DNA from: Carex sylvatica
Lineage: Eukaryota > Streptophyta > Magnoliopsida > Poales > Cyperaceae
Length of the DNA: 64,000 nucleotides
NCBI GenBank assembly: GCA_964058845.1
Contig: CAXKVR010000376.1
Span: forward strand, 131,501-195,500
Direction: 5' to 3'
A program made the translations under genes and the position numbers. The notes beneath the pieces are model-generated. The model ran no database searches. It saw only the letters and a list, made by a program, of their open reading frames with translations, and was not told where the DNA came from. Below, in pieces: positions 1 through 12,399 of the stretch. Numbering within the stretch: position 1 is the stretch's first letter; each line of letters begins with the position of its first letter.

Positions 1-245
1 ATTAAGCCACTTTGAAAATTGCCGATCCAACGGTGGCTTAACCAAACAGTAAAATCAGAAGCTACCGTTGGATCAGCGATTTTCAAAGTGGCTTAATAAA
101 TAGTAAAACAATTCCAAAAAATGTAAAATTTGGTCTCCTATCATATTTTAATATGAAGATCACATCTAACGGTTTGGATCGATTATTTGGACTTTAAAAA
201 TTAGAAAACGACTTGGTGGCACGAGAGGCTAGGAACAATCGATTG
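1..245. repeat. Fold-back element, truncated by the window edge
   Basis: This is part of a copy of the fold-back family seen again at 726-1138. It holds the shared core box TTAAGCCACTTTGAAAAT and its inverted partner around 60-100, then the box AAATTTGGTCTC and an end reading GGCTAGGAACAATCGATTG near 215-240. The left arm lies outside the window. No coding potential. Confidence 0.7.
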
Positions 246-266
246 TTTATTAGCTTATCTCTCTCT

Positions 267-298
<32 letters not shown>

Positions 299-303
<5 letters not shown>

Positions 304-680
304 ATTTGGCTACGGTGTTATAGGCTGCATAGAGGGATATGGTGCTACGGCTCAATATTTGAGTTTTCAAAATTATAACGATCGATCCGAACCGTTCATC
401 TTGTTCTCCATATTAATATGTGTTTGGAGACCAAATTTTACATTTTTTAGAAATTGTTTACTATTTTTTTAGATAGGTAGAAAATCACTTGATCTAAAAA
501 ATTATGCACCATCCAGATATTTATTTTTCTACCTATCTAAAAGATAGTAAACAATTTCCAAAAAAATGTAAAATTTGGTTTCCAAACACATATTAATATG
601 GAGAACAAGATGAACGGTTCGGATTGACCGTTTGGATTTTGAAAACTCGAATATTGAGCTGTAGCACCGTAGCCAAATCC

Positions 681-683
<3 letters not shown>
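299..683. repeat. Fold-back MITE with GGATTTGGCTACGG ends
   Basis: The left end AGGATTTGGCTACGGTG and the right end CACCGTAGCCAAATCCT are inverted copies. The arms stay complementary almost to the middle, through the boxes GAGACCAAATTTTAC (left) and GTAAAATTTGGTTTCC (right). TA dinucleotide runs flank both sides, so the target duplication cannot be read. About 385 bp, non-coding; any transcript would form a long hairpin. Confidence 0.8.
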
Positions 684-724
<41 letters not shown>

Positions 725-725
725 A

Positions 726-1135
726 AGGCTAATATACAATCGATTGTTCCTAGCCTCCCGTACAACCAAGTCGTTTTCTAATTTGTAAAGTCCAAATGAT
801 CGATCCAAACTGTTAAATGTCATCTCTGTATTAAAATGTGCTTGGAGACCAAATTTTATATTTTTTGGAATTTTTTTACTATTTATTAAGCCACTTTGAA
901 AATCGTTGATCCAACGGTAGCTTCTCATTTTTACTGTTTGGTAAGACCGTTGGATCAGCGATTTTCTAAGTGGCTCAATAATAGTAAAAAAAATTCAAAA
1001 AATATAAAATTTGGTCTCCAAGCACATTTTAATATGGAGATGACATCTAACGGTTTGGATCGATCATTTGGACTTTAAAAATCAAAAAACGACTTGGTTG
1101 TACGGGAGGCTAGGAACAATCGATTGTATATTAGC

Positions 1136-1138
<3 letters not shown>
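726..1138. repeat. Fold-back MITE with GGCTAATATACAATCG ends
   Basis: The left arm starts AGGCTAATATACAATCGATT and the right arm ends in its reverse complement, AATCGATTGTATATTAGCCT. The core shares TTAAGCCACTTTGAAAATCG and GATCCAACGGT with the neighbouring fold-backs, again in inverted orientation about the centre (near 935). About 413 bp, non-coding. CT and TA microsatellites abut it. Confidence 0.85.
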
Positions 1139-1181
<43 letters not shown>

Positions 1182-1213
1182 ATCTATCTATCTATATGTA
1201 TATATATATATAT
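1139..1213. repeat. CT and TA microsatellite
   Basis: A (CT)n run of about 45 bp passes into TATC and TA repeats. Shorter (TA)n runs lie at 268-300, 682-708 and 1491-1511, always at the junctions of fold-back elements. The elements may insert into TA repeats or carry them. Confidence 0.9.
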
Positions 1214-1490
1214 GAGGTTGGCTACTCTACTTACATAAGCATATAAGGGTATATGCTTATAAGTCATTTTTTCGTTTTTAAAATCCAAAAAGTCGATTTA
1301 AACTGTTAGATGTGATCTCTATATTGAAATTTGCTTAGAGACCAAATTTTATATTTTTCTGTTTTTTTTTTTACTATTTATTAAGCCACTTTGAAAATCG
1401 CTGATCCAACGGTGGTTTAACAAAACAGTAAAAAAAATGAGTTATAAGTATATACCCTCATATGCTTATGAAAGTAGAGTAGCCAACCTC
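1214..1490. repeat. Fold-back MITE with GAGGTTGGCTACTC ends
   Basis: The left end GAGGTTGGCTACTCTACTT is matched by the right end AGTAGAGTAGCCAACCTC. The centre again holds the boxes GAGACCAAATTTTATAT and TTAAGCCACTTTGAAAATCG plus GATCCAACGGT. The ends differ from the copies at 299 and 726 although the core is the same. About 277 bp, non-coding, with TA repeats on both sides. Confidence 0.8.
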
Positions 1491-1599
1491 TATATATATA
1501 TATATATATATAATTAATTCACCTCAAGAAAAATAGAGTAATTTATCTGAAATTAATTTAAATTTTATTTTATCTTTAATACAAGTATAAAGTCCACCT

Positions 1600-2961
1600 C
1601 TTACTTTTTTTATTAAAAAGGCCATAGGCCCATCTTTATTGAAGAAAAAAACGTTAACTTACACCCTGATAACTCAATTAGCTACTGCACCTTAATCAAA
1701 AACAGCCCTGTAAACACGAGAGCTTGCATGAAGCAGCTACTCGACCCTAAAAATAGCAGCAGACAAGCTGCTAACCCCCCAGAGGTGTATACAAAACAAA
1801 CAAGTTCATAACAGAGTGCAAACGATACAACCAAAACAACATAACACTAAGCAAAACAAGTGTATATCTAAGCCTCACAATGGAGCTAAGGTAATCACAA
1901 GCAAACACCAACTTCGGTTGAATTGCCTGAAACCATCTTCTTATTTTAGACTGCATAAGGGACTATTAGCAGCCCTATTTCTTCCTCTTCGGTTGGAGCA
2001 ACAGCCTCCTCATTTGGATGCCAAGTAGATAAGGAAAGAACATCTAGGTCATTTGGCATCCATCTAGCAGTTGCTTCTGAGACGGACTTCTTCACTTTTC
2101 CTGACCAGTAATGAACAAGAGAAATGATTAGTAGGATAATTTGTCTAACTATTTTTTCTTTACCTTGTGCAAAACATTGGTCATTTCTATACTTCCAAAG
2201 TGTCCAACATACCGCACTAAAAACTAAGAGGAAAGCTACTCTATGATTTTTAGACAATTGGTTAGCAAATTTATTGATGTCCGCAAATTTAGACCACCCA
2301 ATACTAATGTCTTGACAGGATCCTAGATAGAACCAGATCTGTTTGGTGAAGTGACATGTCACAAAAAGATGGTTGACCGATTCAGGTTGTTTGCAAAATT
2401 GACAGATATTATTTCCCTTCCATCCCTTTTTGGTTAAATTGTCAATGGTATAGAGATCTTATTTTTGTGTGCGAGCCACATGAATATCCTAATCTTAAGA
2501 GGTATAGAGATCTTCCACAATAACATTGCATTTTTGGGAGTAATTCCTCTAAAATTAAGCAGTTTATATAAGGATTTGACTGAAAAATGGCCACTGGTTT
2601 CCCATCTCTAGCTGAGGCTGTCCTGCAAATGAGTATAAGATAATTGACTAAGAATTTCTAAAAAATTTAACCATTTTGTATATTGAACTTCATCCAAAGA
2701 TCTACGAAACTGTAATGCTCCTCATTGAGAATTAATGACCGTTTGTAAGGGAATATTAGGATTAGTGCAGATATTAAAAAGAAAAGAAAACCTGGAAGAC
2801 AGAGGACTATTTTTATACCAAATATCAGACCAGAACAGTACCTGTGTGGTGATTCCAGGTTCATATGACACACTTATTTGTTCTAGAGATTGTAAGTGTA
2901 GTATATTAGCCCAAAATTCAGATTTATGTGTCAAAGGAGTATTGTATTTGTGGAGAATCAT
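1600..2961 (-). pseudogene. LINE (non-LTR retrotransposon) 3' part, broken
   Basis: On the minus strand, broken frames from about 2961 down to 1771 match the C-terminal end of plant L1-type LINE ORF2. The order is a piece with FWSDIWYKNSPL, then a zinc knuckle-like reverse-transcriptase-associated domain near 2450-2360 (NICQFCKQ, then ESVNHLF and TCHF), then a 138-residue open stretch (1946-2362) containing WTLWKYRNDQCF. The frame is interrupted by stops and shifts and no reverse transcriptase core is present, so this is a 5'-truncated dead copy. The 3' end lies near 1600, where a T-rich tract on the plus strand could be the old poly(A) tail. Confidence 0.75.
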
Positions 2962-4181
2962 ATCTTTCTAAGAACTACTGTATAGAGAATCTTTGAATTT
3001 CCACCACCACTTCATAAGCAAAGCTATGTTCATTTGTTTTCCCAAGCTATATTGGTGAAAAATCGATCGAGCAATGCAAATATAGTTCCACTATTTCAAG
3101 TATATTTTCTACCCTGTAATTTTTGTTCTATCAGATGATGTTAACTAATGAAATGATTAAATTTAGAGCTAGCTGTGATATCAAACAAATTGCCTGATTT
3201 TTCATGTTTATGTCTAATTACGTTAAAATCGCCACATAATGTCCACCTCATACTCCATAAGCATACATGATGTGAACCGAATTCGTTATTAAAGGCGGCG
3301 CAAAATTCTAATTAATATGTAAATGTTCAGCCGCTTCTTTTTACAGAGAAAAATGCTTAAGCATAACGGCCACTACCGAACAATATTTAACCTCTCATAA
3401 ACTCTTTACTTTATTCATTCAATATTCCAGGTTTACTAGGTAGCCTACTTGACCTACACAACTTCCTTTTTTTTTTTTTAATTTGGCATCATAAGCAAAC
3501 CATGTATAGTTGTGTTCGTGACTTAGTGTATACTCGACCGAAAGGCGCAAATTCTGGGATACATCGGTTGCGTAAGCTACAAATTAAGGTACAAGCTGCA
3601 GCTTTTGCTGGGAAAAAATAGAATGAAAATGAATTTCCAAACTGTTTACAAAATAATTTTATGCTTGTTTTGCTATCACCTTCCCTAACTTTCGCATGAT
3701 TAATTACATAATTGAAAATATCTAGTTTTGATTCTAACGCCTGAAATTTACAAACTGAATTAACATGCTAATTAATTGCATGTTTCTAGCCTGATTTTAT
3801 GATACAGTAACAAGTAAAAATGTTGAACCCAATGCATAAGTGGTTTGGGAATCTCCATTTTTATGGAACCGAATTCTCTGCCGTTCTGGGAGCAGGAAAT
3901 TTCTGCCCTCAGAGTCATTATTTGTGGACTCCCAGTTCAAAAATTAAATGTAACCGGCTCCCTTTAACAATGATCGGCCCTACATTCCAGTGACTGAGGG
4001 GGCAGGAAATTCCTACACCCCGAGGGGCAGGTGATATTCTTCCCATTTTTATATAGTTATATTAAATACGTAAATGTCTTGATCCGTCGACGACTGTGAT
4101 TAAGAGATGAATTTTCATATTGAATATCTGCTCTTTAATCAGCAGTCTGTCTTTTTTCTGATTTTTTTACTATTTATTAAC
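2962..4181. other. Intergenic, nothing recognised
   Basis: AT-rich sequence with many stops in all frames. I see no gene, clear terminal repeat or RNA gene. A poly(T) run lies near 3468-3479. Confidence 0.5.
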
Positions 4182-5480
4182 AGGACCAGGCCTGACCAAG
4201 GGTACCCAGGGCAATGGCCCTGTGCCCCAAAATCCAAAAGGGCCCTTGAACCCAAAAAAAAATTATATATGTTAAAACTTAAAAACAGTAACAACAAATG
4301 TATTCGTTTAGATAGCCAACGATTGGAAGATTTAGCAGAAGCTATTAATAATATATATCATAATGAGAACAAGCAATCTTGCTATAATTCCGTTTCTTCA
4401 ATTGCCGCCCAAATTAAAGGTTTACAAAATTACAAAAAGTTTCTTCTTTTGAATAACTTACCAATCCAACTGTAAATCAATTCTCTCCTCAATAGAAGAA
4501 AAAAAATTAAAAATCTAGTTATGTTGTTCTTCTCTTAATAAACGAGGGAAAAGAAATTAAGAAATATAATTTTTTTCACGAGTAGCGGTAGCGACAGTAC
4601 GACAGCGATTGGACTGGGTGAGGCAAGGCGGCGGACCGCGGCCTCTGAATTGGACTGCCTCTGCCTAATTACCTAGGTTCTATCCTTCTATTACTTTGTG
4701 TTATTTTTTAATTTAAAACAATGCTTCCTAGAAAATATGCATCAGGTAGCGAAAAAAGAAACAAAAAAAGAGGGAGAAAAAAAATAAAACCCAAAAAAGG
4801 TTCTATTAAAAAACTTTGGAAGAAAATTAAATCACATAATGAGTCTTTGAAAAACCAAATTCTAAAAAGATTCTATTAAAAAAATTTGAAAGAAAATTAA
4901 ACCACATAATGAGTCTTTGAAAAACCAAATTGAAAGTGAAGTGCACAAAAAAAACAAGAAATGTATCGGAAAAACAAAATCAAAATGAGGTAAATGAAGA
5001 TAGGATAAATCAAGAAACAACAAATGTATATGAAAATTAAAATGAGGTAAATGAAGAAATAACAAATGTGTTTGAAAATTATACTAGTAAAAATAGTGAA
5101 GAAATTAATCATGTATCTAAGTGCTTAGATTCTTCGTTATCTTTAAATATATATGATCCTAGAGTGTGGGATGGATTAAGAGATTTGCTTATTGAGAATG
5201 GTCATATTAGAGATTCTAATATTAATTTTTCTAGGGATAATTACAATAGGGAGTTCTCTACATATTATTTTGATCAAAAATTAAGAAATGGAGAACTTGT
5301 TGACTCATTGTATATGTTTTAATTATTGACTCATTGTATATGTTTTATTTTGAGGGGTATTAGTTTTATGTCGTCCCTATTTTGTATTATCTATTGACAT
5401 ATTAATAAAAAAAATTGTTTATATTAAGATCTCAAATTTTCCTCTTGTCCCGGACTCCAAAATCTTCAGGACCGGCTCTA
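4182..5480 (+). mobile_element. hAT transposon remnant (zf-MYM/TTF type)
   Basis: The ends are AGGACCAGGCCTGA (from 4182) and, inverted, AGAGCCGGTCCTGA (to 5480), matching at 10 of 14 positions. This resembles hAT termini of the CAGGGCCGGCCC type. Inside, 5068-5322 encodes a peptide with YDPRVWDGLRDLLIENGHI and REFSTYYF. These resemble the N-terminal TTF zinc-finger region of plant hAT transposases annotated as zinc finger MYM-type protein 1-like. The catalytic core is missing, and a repeated A-rich block (4790-4935) sits upstream. I could not find a clean 8-bp target duplication. Confidence 0.6.
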
Positions 5481-6260
5481 GTGATCCACACGTTATAGCA
5501 ATAGGATTACAAATACACATTATAGCAATAAGGATACAAATTCACACGTAATAGCAATAAGGATTACAGATCTACATTAATATAAAAAAAACAATACAAA
5601 TTTTTATACAAGAAGACTATAATAGATTGATAAAATAGTAAAATAACAAATTGCAGTATTTTATGGTAACTCTGGACTCGGTACAGACTACAGAGTATTT
5701 AGAACAGCGCCAGAGAAAGAAATAGCAGTTAGGAATGGATTGCTAGGTTCCTGTGCACGTGTTGGATTATCTGAAGCAGCGGAATGAAATGATATTTGGG
5801 AACCAGTGAGTCTGCCGAATCAGCTAGCGCACAGAATTATACAGGAGTCAGAATTAAATATATATGTGGTTGGATTGGGAACTTCAGGATTCCTGAAATC
5901 TCCATGAATTCCAACAGATTTGAACTCGTCAGAATTGGGGATCAAGTATTGCTCATGCTGCTCATGCAACAATAGGGTTTAGGCTGGTTAATTTGGGGTA
6001 TGATTATAAGAGTTATATTGTAGCCTAGTTAGTCCTGCATCATGTTTTATAATAAGGACTGGGCTAGTTGTTGTTTTTTGTTGTTGTTTACTAAAATAAA
6101 TAAAACAGAGAGAGAGATACATATCCTATATAAGTATATATAATATAACACAACGGATGAGTAGTTTAGAATCGAACCATTTGACACATGATTAACGGTG
6201 TGCAAGATATAATTAACGGAGAGAGATACCTAAGATGATAGACCCATCTTTCTTCCTATG
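5481..6260. other. Upstream region of the XTH gene
   Basis: No coding sequence seen. It starts with short near-tandem phrases (ATTATAGCAATAAGGATTACA type, 5490-5580) and then unique AT-rich sequence leading into the promoter of the XTH gene. Confidence 0.5.
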
Positions 6261-6261
6261 C

Positions 6262-6272
6262 CTATATATATA
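6262..6272 (+). promoter_or_regulatory. TATA box of the XTH gene
   Basis: CTATATATATA lies about 100 bp before the start codon at 6364. That would put the transcription start near 6295 and leave a 5' UTR of roughly 70 bases containing a CT-rich stretch (6326-6336). Inferred from position and sequence only. Confidence 0.55.
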
Positions 6273-6363
6273 CAACCAACTGCAAACCACATACACCCAA
6301 CTCAGAGGCTAGAACCAAAGCATATTCTCTCTCTCGTGTAAACACTAACACTTAGGTTGAGAT

Positions 6364-7904
6364 ATGGATTCTCTTCTTCTTCCATTCCTTCTCTTAGTTG
6401 CATTGTTTCATTGCACCAATGCACAACCTTCTCCTGGGTATTACCCTAGCAGCAAACTCCGGTCGATAGCATTCAGCCACGGCTACAGCAACTTGTGGGG
6501 TCCTCAGCACCAGTCGCTCTCGCAAGACCAGTCGGCCTTGACAATCTGGCTAGATAAGAGCTCAGGTCAACTTACTGATATATAATAATGCTAGTGTAAT
6601 TATATATATAACACATTTATTTAACTATTTTTTTCTTATTCTTTGGAGTAGGAATTAATTAATAATTCTACTGGTAAAGAGATAATTGACATCTAGATAT
6701 TGTTCTTTCTCCTATTCTAACTAATACAAATTTCAGCACTGAATAAATTGTTTATCCTTTTAAATTGTAGGGAGCGGATTCAAGACTATAAAATCATACC
6801 GAAATGGGTATTTTGGTGCCTCAATAAAGGTCCAAGCAGGATATACTGCTGGCGTAAATAACGCTTTCTATGTAAGCCAACTCTTACACTATTCAGTGCT
6901 AAACACATAGCTCTTTATGATGTAAAGATACAGAAAAATATTGGATAGATAACTTGATATTATTCGGAACAAATTATTGCAGCTATCAAACAATCAGCAG
7001 TACCCGGGGTACCACGACGAGATAGACATCGAGTTGCTGGGGACAATTCCGGGGGAGCCGTACACTTTACAAACAAACGTGTACGTAAGAGGGAGCGGAG
7101 ATGGGACGCTCATTGGCCGGGAAATGCGGTTTCACCTCTGGTTCGATCCGACTGCTGATTTCCACCATTATGCTATACTATGGAACCCAGATGAGATAAT
7201 GTAAGTCAATTTACAAGTTCCTAATTAATCAATTAATTGATTATTGATTAGGAACAGGACAAGCCCATGGTTGGTACATATTGATCCCCACTTAATCTGC
7301 TTTTTTTTTTTTTTATTTGTTGTTTAATTGCACTATTCTTAAGCACATATATATGCTTGTAGATACACTTAATACGTATCTTTTTCTTTTCCTACAAGAA
7401 AATTTAGATAGTAAATGAAAACAGTTATTTGTTGATAGCTTAATTGAGGGAATAAATGCTGTCATGGCTTAAAAGGCATAGCTTAATGCATGTCAATATC
7501 ATAGATATATTATATCAATATATATCCCTTTCAAGAAATTTCCATCGCTGTCATATCATCTAGAGGTTCTACTGTAATAGGCAAGTGAACCTCAAAAATT
7601 TGAGAAATTAATATCATATCAGCATTCCTTCAGTGATCAGGTAACCGAAATTAGTAGTTCCTTTTACCACTAACTAAAGTCCATAACCTACCTAACTGTA
7701 ACTAGCACCTATCTATATATTATTCCTTAATTAACAAAGGTATATCTGGGAAACATTTACATACATTATAAATTTTGAAAATGGTCATCATTGCTTCATG
7801 TCAATACAAGTAATTGTTTCCAATCTGATCTATCATGGGTAGCTCATGGCTGGAGCAAATAAATTCTTAGAAACTAAGATTCCATGTAAAATTACTTTCC
7901 GTGA

Positions 7905-7943
<39 letters not shown>

Positions 7944-9465
7944 ATAATAGTGGTATGTACCACCGATTTCATTGAAATCAGAATCCATAATATATATGAT
8001 CTGGTACCTAAAATTGGTATCAAAATCAAATATATCAAGTCTTACAGCTGTTCATATATACAAAACAAAAGCAGCAACAAAAGTAATTACACAAACATCA
8101 TAACCTGCACAAACTAAGTACGATAATAACCCAATACTAAAATCATGCAACTTCTCTTTATAAGGTGGTACATTTATGGGTACAAACTAATTTTGCAATT
8201 ACATTAAGAGATAAGGAAAAAAAATAAAGAAGAAACAAATTGGTGTTTGACTTTATGCAACTTTTGGCCATGGGGTCATTGTACTAGGTTCATATAATAG
8301 TATAAAATTTGGACATAATCAGTGTGATTTAGAATCTATGAAGTTAATTTTGTTAAAGTCTTTCCAAACCTGATGAAATTTTAGAAAGGTCGGGCTATGA
8401 GGTCATAGATGAACATTCGGTACACCGAGATTTTCAAAAAAATGTTCCTTCAAATATTGGCCATAAAAATTAATATGCACAATATTTAAACCTTGTTTCA
8501 AATCAGAAAAATAAAAAGCTTCTTCCTCCGGTAACAGATCCTCTGCTTTTTTTACTCTGTTCTGAAATGAGAGAAAAAAAAATCATTTAAATGCCTGTAC
8601 AGGAAAAATGAAAAAAAAAAAAAATGAATTATTATTACTAAAATATATCTTTTGGGCAATATTTAAATGCCTTTACAGAAAATTCTGCATGACAAATTGA
8701 GATTGTCATGGGTCCATGAACTCTAAATGCAGCTACAAGCAATAGTATAAAATGTTTTGGTACAATCATTTGAATAGAAACTATATACTCCAAGTCTCCA
8801 ACAAAGGTTCATGGCATATCTTACTGGGACCACATAAGTTAAATGAACGGTTATGGAGAAATTCACATACAATTAGTGCTATCAATAGGTGATAGCTTGA
8901 TAGGTAAGAGCAACTTCTCTTTTAGGTTCATAATTGACAGGCTTTCTGCTTTAATTTTCAGATTTTTCCTATTACGCTTTATTTGTTCATGGTTGTATTG
9001 AGTGGTTCTGACAAAGTATTGGTTCTCATGATCTAATTTTGTTGCAACATGACTTATTATCACTTGAGATTTTTTTCTGACCACATAATTACATATCTGT
9101 ATAACAGATTCTATGTTGATGACATACCGATCAGAAGGTATGAAAACAAAGTAGACGGTACCTTCCCAGATAGGGAAATGTGGATGTATGGGTCGATCTG
9201 GGACGCATCAGACTGGGCCACAGACAATGGCAAATATCGAGCTGACTATCAGTACCAGCCATTTGTCGCACATTTCACAAATTTCAAGATCGGAGGTTGT
9301 ACCACCGACTCACCAGCCAATTGCCACCCTGTACCAGCATCTGGTACCGGCTCAGCTCTCAGTGATCAGCAGTACCAGGCCATGTTATGGGCCCAGAAAA
9401 ATTCTATGACTTATTATTATTGCCAGGATTACTCAAAGGACCGTTCTCTATATCCTGAGTGCTAG
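6364..9465 (+). CDS. Xyloglucan endotransglucosylase/hydrolase, group III-A (XTH31/32-like)
   Basis: A secreted GH16 enzyme that cuts xyloglucan in the cell wall and may rejoin it. Four exons fit GT-AG rules and keep frame: 6364-6565, 6771-6871, 6983-7200 and 9108-9465, giving 292 residues, a normal XTH length. Residues 1-20 are a signal peptide ending in NAQ. The catalytic motif [10 protein letters not shown] lies at 112-121, with E114 as nucleophile, D116 as helper and E118 as acid/base. Exon 3 continues [14 protein letters not shown] and exon 4 has IRRY and [11 protein letters not shown]. The C-terminal XET_C part keeps four cysteines and ends YPEC. The TLQTNVY...GSGDG loop matches group III-A, whose studied members (Arabidopsis XTH31/32, nasturtium NXG1) are mainly hydrolases, so hydrolysis is inferred here. 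Intron 3 is long (1.9 kb). A poly(A) signal AATAAA lies near 9718. Confidence 0.95.
7909..7940. repeat. (AT)n microsatellite in XTH intron 3
   Basis: A pure AT dinucleotide run of about 32 bp inside the third intron, likely length-variable. Confidence 0.9.
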
Positions 9466-10070
9466 CAAGGTTGGTGGACAGTGTTCTCTCAATTGCAAGA
9501 AAGAAATGGAGAGGAACTAGATACTTTAGTTGGTTCTGTTAACCCGTGTGATATTTTATTTTTTGGTGGGGCTTGTGAGGAAAAAGGTATTGCTGCCCTA
9601 CTACTAGCGTGACAGTAGTTGAGGCGTTTGTGATTAATTATGTGTAAAATTGTGATATATGTTGATTGGAAGATAATCAATTAATGCTCTGTTACAGTGT
9701 CTTCTGTTCATGAATTCAAATAAAAGAAAGAAGAAATTTTATTTTTAACTGTAATTTCTTTGTTGTTTGAATTCTTCTATCAAACTGGTTTTTACTTTTT
9801 TATGAAATTCATTATCAAAATTTTGAAAAATTGGATCAAAAAGGTTTATATTAAGCCGAAATGAGGTGGATTTGGGTTCATGTTTCCAGGGTCAAAAATT
9901 TGCCCAGGTTTATTATCTCTCTTCTATTATTACATTAAATCATAGTAATTTAGAACCTTGAGACAAATTTGAGCATCATATAATGAAATATCAAACCACA
10001 AAAATACATTGCATATTCTAACATCAACGGCTCAATTTTTATTTTTGAGTTGACAAAAGAGGTCTGCTCT

Positions 10071-10414
10071 CAGGTGCGGATCCAAGATTTTCGTGAGGAG
10101 AGAGGCAAAGAATAATCGAATCGGATTTAAATTTATTAACTAATTGAGTACTCAATAAAAAAAAAAACAATTCTTTGACTTATATTTTTCAATGTTCTGA
10201 CTTATAATTTCTAATGCTTTAACTTATAATTCTAATTACCAATCACAAGTCAAGAAATTTATTTTTATTTTAACACTAAATTTAACCCGAATTACAAATC
10301 AAACATCTAGAGAGGGGCACAAAAATTTTCACGAAGGATCAAGTCAATCAATACCGATAGATCACCACTAAAACTCAAAATCCGGGACCCCCCTACATGC
10401 TGGGTCCGCCCCTG
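10071..10414. mobile_element. hAT-type MITE, 344 bp
   Basis: The ends CAGGTGCGGATCCA and, inverted, CAGGGGCGGACCCA match at 12 of 14 positions and are typical of small hAT elements. The flanking 8-mers TCTGCTCT (10063-10070) and TCTACTCT (10415-10422) match at 7 of 8, consistent with an aged target duplication. No coding sequence inside. Confidence 0.8.
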
Positions 10415-10714
10415 TCTACTCTCCTCCTTTTATCGTCCGGCCAAAATAATTAAGTCAATTTTAAATCTGTATTTTTCTTATGAAAAATATTATCATACTT
10501 AATTGAATTTGAGGTGATCCTTGAAACCATATATTTTATGCAAAATGCTTGATTAATATTCTGTCAGAGAGCCTCCAACTATGCAGTTTAATAGTGGAAA
10601 TGGATGGTTCATGAAAGGTATCTTAGAGTGCATTAATAGAGAATTGTCTTTTGCTTGTTAATTTTGATTGACAGTTTTCTGTTTTTGTTTCGCTTTCTTT
10701 TCAAGTAGCTAAAA

Positions 10715-11460
10715 GAACCAACCACAGTACACTTGCACTGTTCCAGGTGAATGACAGTTCAACTTAGGGGTGTAAACGGTCGGATACGGATCGGATAGTG
10801 GTCTTACCGTATCTGTATCCGTTATAATTTTTCGGATACAAATACGGATAGTCTTGGATATAGATCGGATACTAAATGTTACGGATACGGATCGGATATT
10901 GGATGGATATAGATATTTTTCATAATTAACTTATTAGTTACAAAACATCTATTATATTATTAAAATATTAGTTACTAATTATGTCATAGTGTTATATTGT
11001 TCATCAAAATATATATCTATATGTAATTTAATAAATTATTCGTACAATATGCAATTTAATAAATTAATTTAAGAACATATATCACATTTGTTGTGGTTTA
11101 AAGTGTAAATGGTCGGATACGGATAGTAAAATGCCTTATCGTATTCGTATCCGTTATAATTATTTGGATACAGATACAGATCGAATAATTTAAGTACTTT
11201 TTCGGATTCGGACGAAATCAGATATTATCCGATCCGTTTACACCCCTAGTTCAACTACGTGTTTCTTAGTATATCTCAAAATGATAATATCCTGTTACAT
11301 CTACAGCATTTTACTTTTCAAAAAAAAAGTCACAACTCTACTAGTACTAGTCGACTACCTATAGTAAAATAGACAAAAAGAACATAATATAAACGGGAAA
11401 ATTAAATACAACTAAAGTTAAACACCCAAGAAAGCCAGGATCATTCGGAACCTAGCATTT
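10715..11460. repeat. Partial duplicate of the 3' end and flank of the RFWD3-like gene
   Basis: Pieces at 10725-10750, 11300-11335 and 11338-11455 resemble 13755-13780, 13790-13840 and 14540-14670 in the same order. The clearest match is CCCAAGAAAGCCAGGA plus CATTCGGAACC at about 11430, equal to the last codons of the RFWD3-like gene near 14645. A second is CTACCTATAGTAAAATAGAC. The copy lacks the terminal coding bases 14620-14640 and is interrupted by the hAT MITE at 10765-11248. It is a non-functional fragment. Confidence 0.75.
10765..11248. mobile_element. hAT-type MITE, 484 bp, perfect TSD
   Basis: The ends are TAGGGGTGTAAACGG and its exact reverse complement (15 bp). An identical 8-bp target duplication GTTCAACT flanks it at 10757-10764 and 11249-11256. 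The interior is rich in repeated CGGATACGGAT phrases and encodes nothing. It inserted into the duplicated RFWD3 flank, so it is younger than that duplication. Confidence 0.93.
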
Positions 11461-11498
11461 TTTTTTTTTTGGCTTTAAAACACGCTCTTACGCTATTC

Positions 11499-12255
11499 TA
11501 TGGGTGGCAACGAGCTCTTAAAGAGCGAGTTGGATCACACTCGTACTCAGCTTGTTCGTGTATTAAGTTAAACGAGCAAGTTTGGATTTTAGGTCTCGAG
11601 CTAAAATTATTGTTCATGACCGACTCGTGATTTGTCCGAGCGAGCCGAACTAGCTCGTTACTAGCTTGGCAGATTTACAAATTTGTATATTTTATTTCCT
11701 ACTATATCTTAAATTTTCATAACACATCATATCAATTATGGCTAAAATAAAATAATATTTATATGACTAATTACAGAGGAATACTCTTAATTCAAGTGTA
11801 CTACTAAATTCATACATACAAATATATCAAAATTCTAAATTCATACAAACATATTCGCTAAATAAATTCATGCATACCAAATCAAACAAATTCATACAAA
11901 TTAACTTAGTTGATTGTAATTAATTCACACATATTCCATACAAAATTACCAATCAACTTAAACGCAGTCCAAAGTACAATTACTATAACACTGGCTATAA
12001 CATCCATAGGCCATAATATCCCAATATGAAGTGAACGGATCTGATTAAACTATAAAACTATATAAATTAAATAACTCGTTAACGACCGAGTTGGCTCGTG
12101 CCGAGTCAAGTCAAACTCAAACTCATTAATTATGGCTCGAGTATGTAACGAGCGAGTTAATTTTAACTCAATCCACTAACAAACGAGCTGTTACCGATCG
12201 AGTCACGGAACAATATCAAGCATGCCACGAGCCACGAGTTTTTTTTCCAGTCCTA
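11499..12255. mobile_element. hAT-like non-autonomous element, 757 bp
   Basis: Imperfect ends TATGGGTGG and, inverted, TAGGACTGG are flanked by CGCTATTC (11491-11498) and GGCTATTC (12256-12263), 7 of 8 matching. Subterminal regions are full of CGAGC/GCTCG palindromic phrases in both orientations. No coding frame. Confidence 0.65.
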
Positions 12256-12399
12256 GGCTATTCCATTCATCACAGAAAAAATTGTTGGGTTACATCCATT
12301 TCGTAGTCTACAGTACAGCCCCACTTGTTTACAATCAGAAAATAGGATAAGTGAAATGTAGAAAAGTATATCACATAAAAACTCCATTAATTCACTTAC

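Noticed and set aside
4862..5112. Minus-strand hydrophobic open frames
   Set aside because: They are translations of an A-rich tract inside the hAT remnant and only mimic membrane proteins.
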